Shown: positions 36,283 to 45,224 of the stretch, in pieces
Layout of the letters: every line of letters starts with the position of its first letter
Numbering within the stretch: the first letter of the stretch is position 1
Source: Nocardiopsis alborubida
GTDB taxonomy: Bacteria > Actinomycetota > Actinomycetes > Streptosporangiales > Streptosporangiaceae
DNA length: 64,000 nt
Assembly: GCF_012396365.1 (NCBI RefSeq)
Contig: NZ_JAAXPG010000021.1
Span: forward strand, 62,001 to 126,000
Direction: 5' to 3'
Made by a program: the position numbers and the translations under genes
Notes under the pieces: model-generated
Database searches by the model: none
What the model saw: the letters and a program-made list of their open reading frames with translations, nothing else
Told to the model about the DNA's origin: nothing

Positions 36283-36629
36283 GACAGTGGGTTTCCCTTC
36301 GTGGCTTGGTGCGGGGACTCCGACGCCGTGCGGGCGGTCGCAGGTCGACGCTGTCCGCGAGGTGCGAAAGCGCGTGGAACCACCGGGCGTTCTCCCCGCT
36401 TCCCAGCCTGCGGCCGGGCAGGCCAAGGGGGAACACCAGAAAGCTGACTAAAATCCAAAATCGAGACATTCAGCAAAAAAGCGTGTGCGGAGCGTGCGGA
36501 AGCCGACGGGTGCGGCGGCCGGATCCCGGGCGGGGCGGGCTCTCCCGGGCCTCCCGCCCCGGCGGCGTCCGGGGCCGCGGACGGGTCCCACCCCGGCTGA
36601 TGTCCGTAAACCTCCGCTATGCTCACCGC
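36283..36629. other. Divergent promoter region
   Basis: Between the right secreted-protein gene and the following rightward gene. It contains the conserved CTCGATTTTGG and GGTGTTCCC blocks on the minus strand. No gene is supported. Confidence 0.45.
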
Positions 36630-38642
36630 ATGCCCGGCCCCACCAGCCCCCGCTCACGGCTCATTTCGGCCGTCGTTCTCCCGGTGCTGCTGATCCTCCT
36701 CCCGGTCCTCGGCGCCACCACCCCCGCCTCGGCGCAACCCGAGCCCGGGGCCGGGGCCCACGAGGAGCGTGCCACCCCCGCGGAGCACTACGCCGCCCTG
36801 CTGGCCGAGCAGCGCGAGGGCGCCGCCGTGGTCGTGGACGACGCCCTGGTCGGCCGGTACGACCTGGAGGAGCTGGAGGCCGACCTCCACGACTCCTTCG
36901 GCGCCCTGGACGTGCCCTACCACGTCGTGGCCAGCCCCTTCCCCGGCACGGAGCCGCAGTGGGGAGGGGACATGCTGCCCGCCCTGGCCGACCGCGTCGG
37001 GGCGGACGGCCTCTACGTCCTCCTCCAGCCCGACAGCGTTCCCCTGGCCCGGGCCGCGGGCGTCGACCTCCCGGTGGAGGCCGCCTCCGACGCGGTTCGC
37101 TACTCCCCCGAGCTGAACTACTACGGCGCCCCCCTCGACGAGGTCGCCGACGCCTTCGCGCTGGCCCTGGCCGACCCGGACGCGCAGGCCACGGCCGACC
37201 GCCTCCGGCAGGAGTACTCCGCCGAGCAGGACGCCTACCGGACCCCCACGGCCTGGGAGGAGTTCCTGGAGGACCTGGACCCGACGAGGTCGGTCGGGCC
37301 CAGCAACCTGGGCTTCCTGGTGAGCACCGCGACCGGCGCGCTGCTCACCCTGTCCCTCTTCCACGTGTGGTGGACGCGCCGCAGGGGAGGCAGCACGGTC
37401 GCCGCGGTCGCCGTCGCCGCGGTGTTCGGGCTGGCCCTGCCCGCCGCCGGTGTGGCCGGGGCCCTGCACTACATGGACAGCGTGCCCCTGGACGCGAACG
37501 AGCTCCCCGACCCCCTGGAACAGGCCCGGTCGGAGCCGCCCTACGTGCCCTCCACCGTGCGCGTGGAACGGGTGCTGGACGGGCTCGGCGACGGCCCCCT
37601 CTACGTGGACCCCCTGAGCCCGCTGCCCCGCGAGGGGCTCGCGGAGGTCGCCGAGCGCGCGGAGCGGTCCTCCGTCCCGGTGTACGCGGTCGTCCTGCCG
37701 ATGGCCGCCACCGACGAGAGCGAGGGCGAACCGGACCGGTTCGCGCACGCGATGCACCACGTCCTGGGTGAGGACGGCGTCTACGCGATCATCACCCAGG
37801 AGTCCTACGAGGAGACGCCCGAGACCACCGTGCTCGCCTTCGGGACCGGCCTGGAGTCCTACTACCTGGACCGGGAGCTGGACGAGGGCGGCGCCACGAC
37901 CCCGGCGCAGGAGCTCGGCCTGCTGCTGGACGCGATCGAGCAGCTCCCGCGCGAACCGGAGGCGGGGGACCCGCTGCCCCCCGAGACCCCCACGACCGTT
38001 CCAGAACCGCGGACGGAGCGCTTCTGGGAGGACTTCTGGGCCGGGGCGCTGTTCCTGGGCCCCATGCTCGGCGCGATCCTGCTGGGCACGGTGCTGGGAA
38101 CGGCGCTCCTGGTACGGGGTTCGCGCGGGGTACGCGAACGCCAGCCCTCATCGCGGGCCCTGCGCCGCACCGCCGAGCGCGAGCGCGCGCGACTGGCCGC
38201 CCTGGTCTCCTCCGACCGGTCCACGAGCCTCCCCGGATCGATGATGCCCCCGGTCGAGGCGGCTCTGATGGTCATGGACGCCGACCCCGACGACCTGGAC
38301 CTGGTCGGCGTGGCGGTCGTCTCCCGCAGGGCGCACGCCGCGCTGGACGACCCCGGCTCCGCGAACGCCTCTCCGTGCATGGTCAACCCCCTGCACGGCC
38401 CCGCCACGGCGTTCAAGCGCACCGGTCCACGGGACCGGCGCGGCCTGTTCCCCGTGTGCCGGGAGTGCGCCGACCTGACCGACCAGCAGCGCACGGCCGC
38501 CCTGTTGCGGGTGCGCGACGGTGCGGGGACGCGGCGGGACCACCTGTCGATGAACGAGCGCGCGTGGGTCGAGTACCGCTTCGGGGCCAAGAACCCCGCG
38601 CGTATGGCCGAGAGGCTCCTGGAGGAGATCGATGCCCGCTGA
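36630..38642 (+). CDS. Unrecognised membrane protein with two extracytoplasmic domains and a Cys/His tail
   Basis: 670 residues. Signal peptide (about 1-36, ending PASA); first outer domain (40-220); two helices (about 226-248, 257-280); second outer domain with GPLYVDPLSPL and PVYAVVLPM (about 295-465); a third helix (469-493); then a cytoplasmic tail with Cys583-x26-Cys610-x2-Cys613 including NPLHG, a likely zinc site. The second domain and the tail recur in the next gene, which it overlaps by 11 bp. I know no function; it may be a sensor or envelope stress protein. Confidence 0.75.
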   Translation: MPGPTSPRSRLISAVVLPVLLILLPVLGATTPASAQPEPGAGAHEERATPAEHYAALLAEQREGAAVVVDDALVGRYDLEELEADLHDSFGALDVPYHVVASPFPGTEPQWGGDMLPALADRVGADGLYVLLQPDSVPLARAAGVDLPVEAASDAVRYSPELNYYGAPLDEVADAFALALADPDAQATADRLRQEYSAEQDAYRTPTAWEEFLEDLDPTRSVGPSNLGFLVSTATGALLTLSLFHVWWTRRRGGSTVAAVAVAAVFGLALPAAGVAGALHYMDSVPLDANELPDPLEQARSEPPYVPSTVRVERVLDGLGDGPLYVDPLSPLPREGLAEVAERAERSSVPVYAVVLPMAATDESEGEPDRFAHAMHHVLGEDGVYAIITQESYEETPETTVLAFGTGLESYYLDRELDEGGATTPAQELGLLLDAIEQLPREPEAGDPLPPETPTTVPEPRTERFWEDFWAGALFLGPMLGAILLGTVLGTALLVRGSRGVRERQPSSRALRRTAERERARLAALVSSDRSTSLPGSMMPPVEAALMVMDADPDDLDLVGVAVVSRRAHAALDDPGSANASPCMVNPLHGPATAFKRTGPRDRRGLFPVCRECADLTDQQRTAALLRVRDGAGTRRDHLSMNERAWVEYRFGAKNPARMAERLLEEIDAR

Positions 38643-39969
38643 TTCCCCGCAGGCCCGGTACACGGCGCGGGCGCTGGCCGCGACCTGCGCCGTGCTGCTC
38701 CTGTGCCCCGCGACCGCCGCCCTGGCCCAGGACCTGGACGCGCAGGACCGCACCCAGGCCATCGCCGACGCGCTGGAGGAGTCGCCGGTCTACGTCGACC
38801 CCGCCTACGAGTCCGCCTTCCCGGCCGAGGACCAGGAGCGCGTCGCCGGGGTCATCGAGTCCTCCGACCTGGACCTGTACGTGATCGCGGTGCCCCTGAC
38901 GGTCGGTGACGCCTGGAACGGGGACGCGGCCACGCTCGTGTCGGTCGTGCACGACCGCAGGGGCGGCGGCGAGGGGCACTACCTGGCCTACGAGGAGGCG
39001 TCGGGGTTCCACGGGGAGGACTACGGTCCCGGTGTCCAGGAGGCGGCCCCCGCGCACCACGGGGCCCTGGCCGCCTCCTACGGGACGGACTTCGACGGCT
39101 CCATGCTCCAGCAGGCCGACGCGGCCGTGGAGGCCGCGCTGTCCGACGACCCGCGCGCGGCCTACGAGGCGGCCCTCCAGGCCTACGAGGAGGCCAATCC
39201 CCACATCACCGGCATGGGCGGGGGCGCCGGGCAGGGGAGCGGCACGGGATCCGGCCCGCTGTTCGCGGTCGGGGCCGTCATCGCGGTCCTGCTCGTGATC
39301 ATGTCGGCGCTGTTCGTGCGCGGCCGCCTCACCGCACGCGTGGGCAGGCGCAGGGCGGCCTCCATCACCCAGCACGCGGCCTTCGACAACGCCGACCGCG
39401 CCCAGCTGGACTCCCTGGTCGAACAGGGCGAGCGCGACCTCATCGAGGTGGGGGAGCGTCTGAGCCTCATGGACGCGGACCCGGGGGCCGACGCCAAGTC
39501 GGGCCAGAGCCTCCAGCGCGCCCTGGACGCCCGGTCCGCCGCCGCGGCCGTCCACGACCGGATGGCCGCCGAGGGAGCCACCCTGCCCGACGCCGTGGGC
39601 GTGCTCGTGCTGCTCGACATCGCCGAGGACGCGCTGGAGAGCGCGGCCAGGGGCTCGCGCTCCGCCGTCCGGCGCCGCCACTGCTACGCCAACCCGCTGC
39701 ACGGCACGAACACCAAGGTGACGCCCTGGCGGGAGTTCGGCGGCACGCGCACCATCCGCGTCCCGCTGTGCGCCGACTGCGCCAAGGCCGTCCGCAACCG
39801 GGCGCGTCCCGTGGTCCTGCCCGCCGAGCACGAGGGCGCGCAGGTGCCCTACTACGAGGTGCCCGCGGAGGAGAGCGTGTGGGCCGCCACCGGCTACGGC
39901 ACGCTCACCGACGACCTCGTCCAGCGCGTCCAGCGCGGCGACCACCGGCCCCGGGGGCGGGCCCGCTGA
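38632..39969 (+). CDS. Unrecognised membrane protein, shorter relative of the preceding gene
   Basis: 445 residues. Signal peptide (about 1-33), one outer domain with ESPVYVDPAYESAF and DLYVIAVPLTVG, a Gly-rich hinge, one helix (about 206-228), then a cytoplasmic part with a helical region (EQGERDLIEVGERLSLMDAD) and Cys-x28-Cys-x2-Cys with NPLHG. Start ATG 38632 inside the end of the upstream gene. The pair probably forms a complex. The Ser/Thr kinase gene follows 204 bp later. Confidence 0.75.
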   Translation: MPADSPQARYTARALAATCAVLLLCPATAALAQDLDAQDRTQAIADALEESPVYVDPAYESAFPAEDQERVAGVIESSDLDLYVIAVPLTVGDAWNGDAATLVSVVHDRRGGGEGHYLAYEEASGFHGEDYGPGVQEAAPAHHGALAASYGTDFDGSMLQQADAAVEAALSDDPRAAYEAALQAYEEANPHITGMGGGAGQGSGTGSGPLFAVGAVIAVLLVIMSALFVRGRLTARVGRRRAASITQHAAFDNADRAQLDSLVEQGERDLIEVGERLSLMDADPGADAKSGQSLQRALDARSAAAAVHDRMAAEGATLPDAVGVLVLLDIAEDALESAARGSRSAVRRRHCYANPLHGTNTKVTPWREFGGTRTIRVPLCADCAKAVRNRARPVVLPAEHEGAQVPYYEVPAEESVWAATGYGTLTDDLVQRVQRGDHRPRGRAR

Positions 39970-40106
39970 CGGTCCGGCCGTGACGCGGGAAGGTATTCGG
40001 ACGGGCACGGGGAGAGAACGTTTCGCCCCCGCAGGGCATCGGACCAGAGGGGACGGGACTTCGGTGCCCGCCCATGTCCCCGGGTCCGGGCCGACCGAAA
40101 CGTGGC

Positions 40107-40112
40107 TATAGT
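40107..40112 (+). promoter_or_regulatory. Candidate -10 box for the kinase gene
   Basis: TATAGT about 62 bp upstream of the kinase start, in the 204-bp spacer after the membrane-protein pair. No clear -35 is visible. Confidence 0.3.
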
Positions 40113-40173
40113 TCCCACGGGCCCGTCATGGGTTCGCCGGGGGAAGCGATGACGACGGATACGGGGTGGCCTG

Positions 40174-42492
40174 GTGGAGGACCAGCACGTCCAGAAGGGT
40201 AGCGGCGGGGCGGGCCAGCCCTCCGGCCGCACGGCGGGGAAGTACCGGCTGGTGCGGTCGCTGGGGCGCGGCGGTTTCGGGGAGGTGTTCCTCGGAGAGG
40301 ACCCCGACGGCGGTCGCGCCGCGGTCAAGATCCTGCACGCCAGCTGGGCGGGGGATCCGGAGATGCGCCGCCGCTTCAGCACCGAGGTCGAGCAGGCCCG
40401 GCGGGTGAGCGGGTTCTGCATCGCCGCGATCCTGGACGCCGACCCCGGGGCCGCCGAGCCGTGGATCGCCACCGAGTTCATCGACGGACCCACGCTCCAG
40501 CGCGCCGTGGCCACCGCGGGCCCGCGCGGCGGCGTCGAACTGCACCGCCTGGCCGTCTCCACGGCCACCGCGCTGGCCGCGATCCACGCGGCCGGGGTCG
40601 TGCACCGCGACCTCAAACCCGACAACATCATGCTGGCCGCGGACGGGCCGCGGGTGATCGACTTCGGCATCGCCCGCGCGGTCGAGACCACCTCGGTCAC
40701 CGCCAGCGGTGTGGTGGGCACGATCGGGTACATGGCGCCCGAGCAGCTGGAGGGCATGCGGCTGACCTCGGCGGTGGACATCTTCTCCTGGGGCTCGGTG
40801 ATGGTCTACGCCGCCACCGGGCACGAGGCCTTCCCCGGGCCGACCCAGGCCTCCCGCATCGCCCGCATCCTGGGCGGCGAGCCCGACCTCGGCCCCCTCA
40901 CCGAGCCGCTGGCCGGGATCGTCCGAGCCTGCCTGGACAAGGATCCCGACCGGCGCCCCGACGCCACCACCCTGCTCAACCAGCTGATCTCCGCACCCGC
41001 CGAGGGCACGGCCGCGCGCTCGGCGGCCCCGGCGCGGCCGGGCGACGGCGGCACCCGGGTCCTGCCTCCGCCCGACGCGCGCACCCGGGTGGAGACCGGC
41101 CCCACCCGGGTCGCCCCCGACGAGCACCCGCGGGCCCACCCCACCCGAGTGGCTCCTTCGGTTCCGGTGGACGCGACCCGCGCCTACACGCAGATGGCCC
41201 CGGGCGCCGCCGCGGCCGGTCTGGCGCCGCCGTCCGCGCCGTCGTACTCCACGGCTCCGCCGCCCTACTCCCCGCCCTCCGAGACGGGTGCGGTGAACGG
41301 TGCCCACACGCCGCCGTCCCGTCTCCCGCTGTCCGGGGCGGGTCCGGCCAGCGGCCTCCACACCTCGCCGCCGTACCGGCCGGGCGTACCCCCGTACCAC
41401 TTCCACGGCATCCGGTTCACCGATCCGGGAGACCTGGCCGAGGCCATGCAGCAGAACTGGAGCGCGGCCGTCCAGGTCTTCAGCGACCCGGCCGAACGGG
41501 CGGCCCTGGGCGCCTGGCTCGTCGACGACCTCGGCGACACCACGGTGGACCGCTCCCTGTTCCGGGGGCACGTCAACAACGACGCCAACCTGGCGCTGGC
41601 CTCGTTCGTCTCCCAGCTGCGCCCCGACCTGCCGCCGATCTTCCGCGGCCGGGGCGCCACCGTGGCCGAGCTGGGCGAGATGTTCGACGACCCGCGCCCC
41701 CTGCTGACCGGTGCGCCCAAGGCCAACGAGATGGTCCTGATGGCCCGCCCGAGCGTGCTCAGGACCATGGGCGCCCACCACGGTGCCGACTCCGCCGACC
41801 TGATGCGCCTCGCCGAGCAGCTCGACGAGGCCGAGCGGGCCGCCAACGCCTTCCAGGAGCAGCTCACCGGCGAGCTGGAGGGCTGGCGCGCGGCGCGCAT
41901 CAGCGTGAGCGCGGGCCTCATCCTGGCCTTCCTGCTGCGCCCCGAGCGCCTGGTGCCGCCCGGCGACGGCGGTGACACGGGTCTGGGGGAGTGGGTGTCG
42001 ATCCTCTGGAGCCGTGTCGAGGGGGCGCCGGTCCCCGTCAGCGCCGGGTACGCGGCCGTGGTCTACGGCGCCCTGTCGACCATGCGGTCGCTGGCCGAGC
42101 AGCGGCGGAGCTGGGAGACCCGGCACAACGAGGTCAGCACCGACCACGCCGCCCTGCGCCGCGGGGTGAGGCTCCAGGAGCAGCTGCTCCTGAGCCTGCG
42201 GATCTGCCGGTTCGCCATCTTCGGCATCCCCGCCGGTCTGCTCGCCGGGATGGCGACGGGCAACGGCGTGGAGGGGGCCGCGGGCCTGCTCATGTCCGTG
42301 GGCGTGCTCGGCCTGGTCGGGGCGATCGCCCTGGAGGTGACCGTGCGGGTCGTCTCCGGCGGCGTGGCCCGGCGCAACCAGCGCTCCCACGAGCTCAACG
42401 GCGCGGCGGCGCAGCTGCCGCAGCTGACGTCGGGCGTCGCCCGCATCCAGGACGACCTGCGCAGGGCCAGGGAGATCTGCGGGCGGCGCTGA
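40174..42492 (+). CDS. Serine/threonine protein kinase, membrane-anchored
   Basis: 772 residues. Kinase domain 24-280: GRGGFGEV loop, Lys52, catalytic Asp146 in HRDLKPDN, Asp163-Phe-Gly, APE. Then a Pro/Thr-rich linker with repeated TRV motifs (about 290-400), a soluble domain beginning HFHGIRFTDPGDLAEAM, and two to four membrane helices near the C-terminus (AGLILAFLL, FGIPAGLLAGMATG, SVGVLGLVGAIALEVTV). No PASTA repeats. Start GTG 40174; the ATG at 40148 is in another frame. Substrates unknown. Confidence 0.88.
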   Translation: MEDQHVQKGSGGAGQPSGRTAGKYRLVRSLGRGGFGEVFLGEDPDGGRAAVKILHASWAGDPEMRRRFSTEVEQARRVSGFCIAAILDADPGAAEPWIATEFIDGPTLQRAVATAGPRGGVELHRLAVSTATALAAIHAAGVVHRDLKPDNIMLAADGPRVIDFGIARAVETTSVTASGVVGTIGYMAPEQLEGMRLTSAVDIFSWGSVMVYAATGHEAFPGPTQASRIARILGGEPDLGPLTEPLAGIVRACLDKDPDRRPDATTLLNQLISAPAEGTAARSAAPARPGDGGTRVLPPPDARTRVETGPTRVAPDEHPRAHPTRVAPSVPVDATRAYTQMAPGAAAAGLAPPSAPSYSTAPPPYSPPSETGAVNGAHTPPSRLPLSGAGPASGLHTSPPYRPGVPPYHFHGIRFTDPGDLAEAMQQNWSAAVQVFSDPAERAALGAWLVDDLGDTTVDRSLFRGHVNNDANLALASFVSQLRPDLPPIFRGRGATVAELGEMFDDPRPLLTGAPKANEMVLMARPSVLRTMGAHHGADSADLMRLAEQLDEAERAANAFQEQLTGELEGWRAARISVSAGLILAFLLRPERLVPPGDGGDTGLGEWVSILWSRVEGAPVPVSAGYAAVVYGALSTMRSLAEQRRSWETRHNEVSTDHAALRRGVRLQEQLLLSLRICRFAIFGIPAGLLAGMATGNGVEGAAGLLMSVGVLGLVGAIALEVTVRVVSGGVARRNQRSHELNGAAAQLPQLTSGVARIQDDLRRAREICGRR

Positions 42493-42906
42493 CCCGCGCG
42501 CCGCGCCGACCGCGCTTCGGACTTCGCCTTCACCATCGACGGCTTCGCCGCGGCACTCGACCTGGGCCCACGGGCCGTCTCGGCCCTGCGCCGGGCGGTC
42601 GAGGAGTACCACTTCGGGGGCGATCCGACCGTGTGGACCCGCTTCTCCGTGGCCGAGGGGGCCTCCGGCCTCACCCAGCCGCTCCTGTTGCTGCACGACG
42701 AGCACGACGCCGTCGTGCCAACGGCGCAGTCGCACCTGACGCTGGCCGCCCACCACGGGCGCGCGCGTCTGGTCACCACCTCAGGCCTGGGGCACAGCGC
42801 GCTGCTCTCCGACGCGGCCGTGCTCGACACCATCACCGGGTTCGTCCGCGAGGCCCGCGAACCGGTCCGCGACGGTGGGCGACCGCCGGGAGGGGCCGGG
42901 GCCTGA
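42493..42906 (+). pseudogene. Truncated alpha/beta hydrolase
   Basis: An open frame directly after the kinase stop reads SDFAFTIDGFAAALDLGPRA onward to LLLLHDEHDAVVP and TTSGLGHSALLSD, the Asp and His regions of the C-terminal half of an alpha/beta hydrolase. The nucleophile elbow and N-terminal half are missing and there is no start codon before GTG 42631. A decayed leftover, though a 91-residue product from 42631 cannot be excluded. Confidence 0.6.
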
Positions 42907-42922
42907 GCGGTCCGGCGGCCGG

Positions 42923-43531
42923 TCACCGGGCGGGGTTGGCGACCACCACGTCAGCGTGCTCCCGGGGGCGGTCGCGCCGGTGGAACGCCTCCTCCTGCTC
43001 CGCCCACGCCTGCCGGTGCGGAGCGTAGACGGACGCGTCCCACCGGCCGTCCAACCGCCGCGTGCGTTCACCGTCGGGCGCGTCCACCCACACCAGCAGG
43101 TCCAGCAGGCCGCGCCCGGCGGCGGCGCCGGAGCCGCCGCCCTCCACCACGAGGACCCCGCCCGCCGCCACGTCGCCGGGCAGCGCCGTCCACTCCCGCG
43201 CGAACGCCCCCCGCCCCCAGTCGTAGCGCCGCCAGGCCGCCCGCTCCCCGCGCGCGAGCGGGGCCAGCACCCGCTCACGCAGCAGCTCGGAGCCCTCGTC
43301 CAGGCCGCGCCAGCCCGGATAGAGGTCCTCCATGGTCAGCACGGCGGCGGCCTCGCCCCGCCGGATCAGGGCCGCGCGCAGCGCGTCGGCCACCGTGCTC
43401 TTGCCCGCGCCCGATCGGCCCTCGACCGCCACGACGCGCGTTCGGGCCGAGGCCCGGACGGGCGGTGGGACAGCCCGCGCCAGGAGGTCGGCCCACCCGG
43501 GCTCGGCGGTGCTGATGCGTGCTCTGCTCAC
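42923..43531 (-). CDS. P-loop nucleoside kinase-like protein (uridine kinase type)
   Basis: 202 residues. Walker A GRSGAGKST (38-46), then MEDLYPGW, the RYDW substrate-side motif, and VLVVEGGGSG as in the uridine kinase/PRK family. It would phosphorylate a nucleoside or related small molecule with ATP. Single gene, divergent from the ROK regulator and convergent with the broken hydrolase. Confidence 0.75.
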   Translation of the reverse strand: MSRARISTAEPGWADLLARAVPPPVRASARTRVVAVEGRSGAGKSTVADALRAALIRRGEAAAVLTMEDLYPGWRGLDEGSELLRERVLAPLARGERAAWRRYDWGRGAFAREWTALPGDVAAGGVLVVEGGGSGAAAGRGLLDLLVWVDAPDGERTRRLDGRWDASVYAPHRQAWAEQEEAFHRRDRPREHADVVVANPAR

Positions 43532-43640
43532 CTTCGGACCCTAACGCGGCGGATGCGAAGTTCCGGCTTGCGTTCATTGCTTGTAGCATTCCTCGCAACA
43601 GTGCCGAAACTCGGCCGCGAAAGCAGGGGGAGGGCACCTG

Positions 43641-44816
43641 GTGACCGAGGCCGCCGCGACACCGGGATCACAGTCAGCCCTGCGCCGGGCCAACGAGCGG
43701 CGGGTCGTGGACGTGCTGCGCAGCGAGGGCACCCGCACCCAGGCCGAGCTGGCCCGGGCCACCGGCCTGTCCGCGGCCAGCGTCTCCAACATCGTCCGCG
43801 GCCTGCGCGCCGCCGGGACGGTCCTGGTGCGCAACACCTCCTCCAACGGCCGCCGGGCCAAGGCGATCACCCTCGTGCGCCAGCCCGGGGCGGTCGTGGC
43901 CGTGGACTTCACCGCCGGGGGCGTCCGCGTCGCGGTGGGCGACAGCGACGGCAACATGCTGGCCCGCGAGGAGATCGGCTACGACGTGGCCTCCGACGCC
44001 GAGCGCGGGGTGCGCCGGGCCGCCTGGCTGGCCGAGACCATCCTGCTGCGCAGCCGGGTCGACCGGGGCGCCGTCTCCTCCGTGGTGGCCTCCATCCCGG
44101 GGCCGATCGACCCCGGCACCGGCGAGGTCGGCGGCATCTCCTGTCTGACCCGCTGGGCGGGCTTCCGCCCCGCCAAGGCGCTCACCGAGCGGCTGGGCCT
44201 GGAGGTGCTGGCCGAGAACGACGCCAACCTCGCGGTCCTGGCCGAACAGCACCGGGGCGCGGGCGTGGGCGCCGAGCACGTGGTCCACCTGGTCATCAGC
44301 GACGGCGTGGGCGCGGGCATCATGATGTCGGGCCAGCTCTTCCGCGGCGCGGGCGGCACGGCCGGGGAGATCGGGCACATCGCGCTGGACCCGCGCGGGC
44401 AGGTGTGCCGGTGCGGCAACCGGGGTTGCCTGGAGACCTTCGTCGGCGCGAGCTACCTGCTGGACATGCTGCCGCAGAACGCCGACGTGGCCCGCGGCCC
44501 CGGCCCCGCCCGGATCCCGGACATGGTGGCCGCGGCGCTGGAGGGCGACCCCGGCAGCCGCCGCATCATCGCCGAGGCGGGCACCGCGCTGGGCCAGGGC
44601 ACCGCGATCGTGGCCAACCTGTTCAACCCGGACCGGGTCGTCGTGGGCGGTGACCTGGCCGAGGCCGGTGACCTGCTGCTGGAGCCGATGCGCCGGTCGA
44701 TGGAGCTGGGTTCGCTGGGCAGCGCCCTGGAGCGGCTCGAACTGCTGCCGAGCGTGCTGGGCAGGGACGCCTCGCTGTACGGGGCGCTGCGCATGGCCGC
44801 CCAGCAGGCGAACTGA
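43641..44816 (+). CDS. ROK-family transcriptional regulator (Rok7B7-like)
   Basis: 391 residues. N-terminal winged helix (TQAELARATGLSAASVSNIV) and ROK sugar-kinase-like domain with the zinc motif Cys256-x-Cys258-x4-Cys263 (CRCGNRGCLETF). Adjacent to a xylose-type ABC operon, exactly as rok7B7 stands next to xylFGH in Streptomyces, where it controls xylose uptake and carbon repression. GTG 43641 after a GGGGGAGGG RBS. It likely binds sites upstream of xylF. Confidence 0.88.
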   Translation: MTEAAATPGSQSALRRANERRVVDVLRSEGTRTQAELARATGLSAASVSNIVRGLRAAGTVLVRNTSSNGRRAKAITLVRQPGAVVAVDFTAGGVRVAVGDSDGNMLAREEIGYDVASDAERGVRRAAWLAETILLRSRVDRGAVSSVVASIPGPIDPGTGEVGGISCLTRWAGFRPAKALTERLGLEVLAENDANLAVLAEQHRGAGVGAEHVVHLVISDGVGAGIMMSGQLFRGAGGTAGEIGHIALDPRGQVCRCGNRGCLETFVGASYLLDMLPQNADVARGPGPARIPDMVAAALEGDPGSRRIIAEAGTALGQGTAIVANLFNPDRVVVGGDLAEAGDLLLEPMRRSMELGSLGSALERLELLPSVLGRDASLYGALRMAAQQAN

Positions 44817-45224
44817 CTTCTTGTGCCGCCGGTGACGGGGAAGCGCCGTGCGGTCGCACCGCGTTCCCGCGGTGGGCGTGCGGGCCTCCAGCGAGGGAAC
44901 GCGGCAGGTCGGGCTGCGGACCGGGCCGCGGCCGGGTCCTTCGCTGAACAGGGCCCGCACGTAGGCTGACGGGGCGGCGAACACCGAGGTCAGTGCCGGA
45001 GCGGGCCGTCGTTCGGTAAAAACCGAAACTCCTTCACGTGAGCTCACACGTCCAGAACGCCGCTCTGGCCTGGGTTTTCCGTGGTTTCACAATCTGAACG
45101 CAAGGTCCGTGATGTTTCGGTTATGTGTTCAGGAGTTGACGGCAAGGTGGCGGCGGGGTTTGACTTCACTCCACCACTCGCGAGTTCCACCGTCCGCATC
45201 CCCCGTCATGAGAGGTACCTAGCG
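44817..45224 (+). promoter_or_regulatory. xylF control region
   Basis: 408 bp, no gene. Seen: palindrome TTCGGT-AAAA-ACCGAA (45012-45027), perfect GTGAGCTCAC (45038-45047), and an inverted copy of AACCGAAAC (45021-45029) as GTTTCGGTT (45114-45122). A TTGAC hexamer core at 45135-45139 could be part of the -35. These are candidate ROK operators. Confidence 0.45.
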
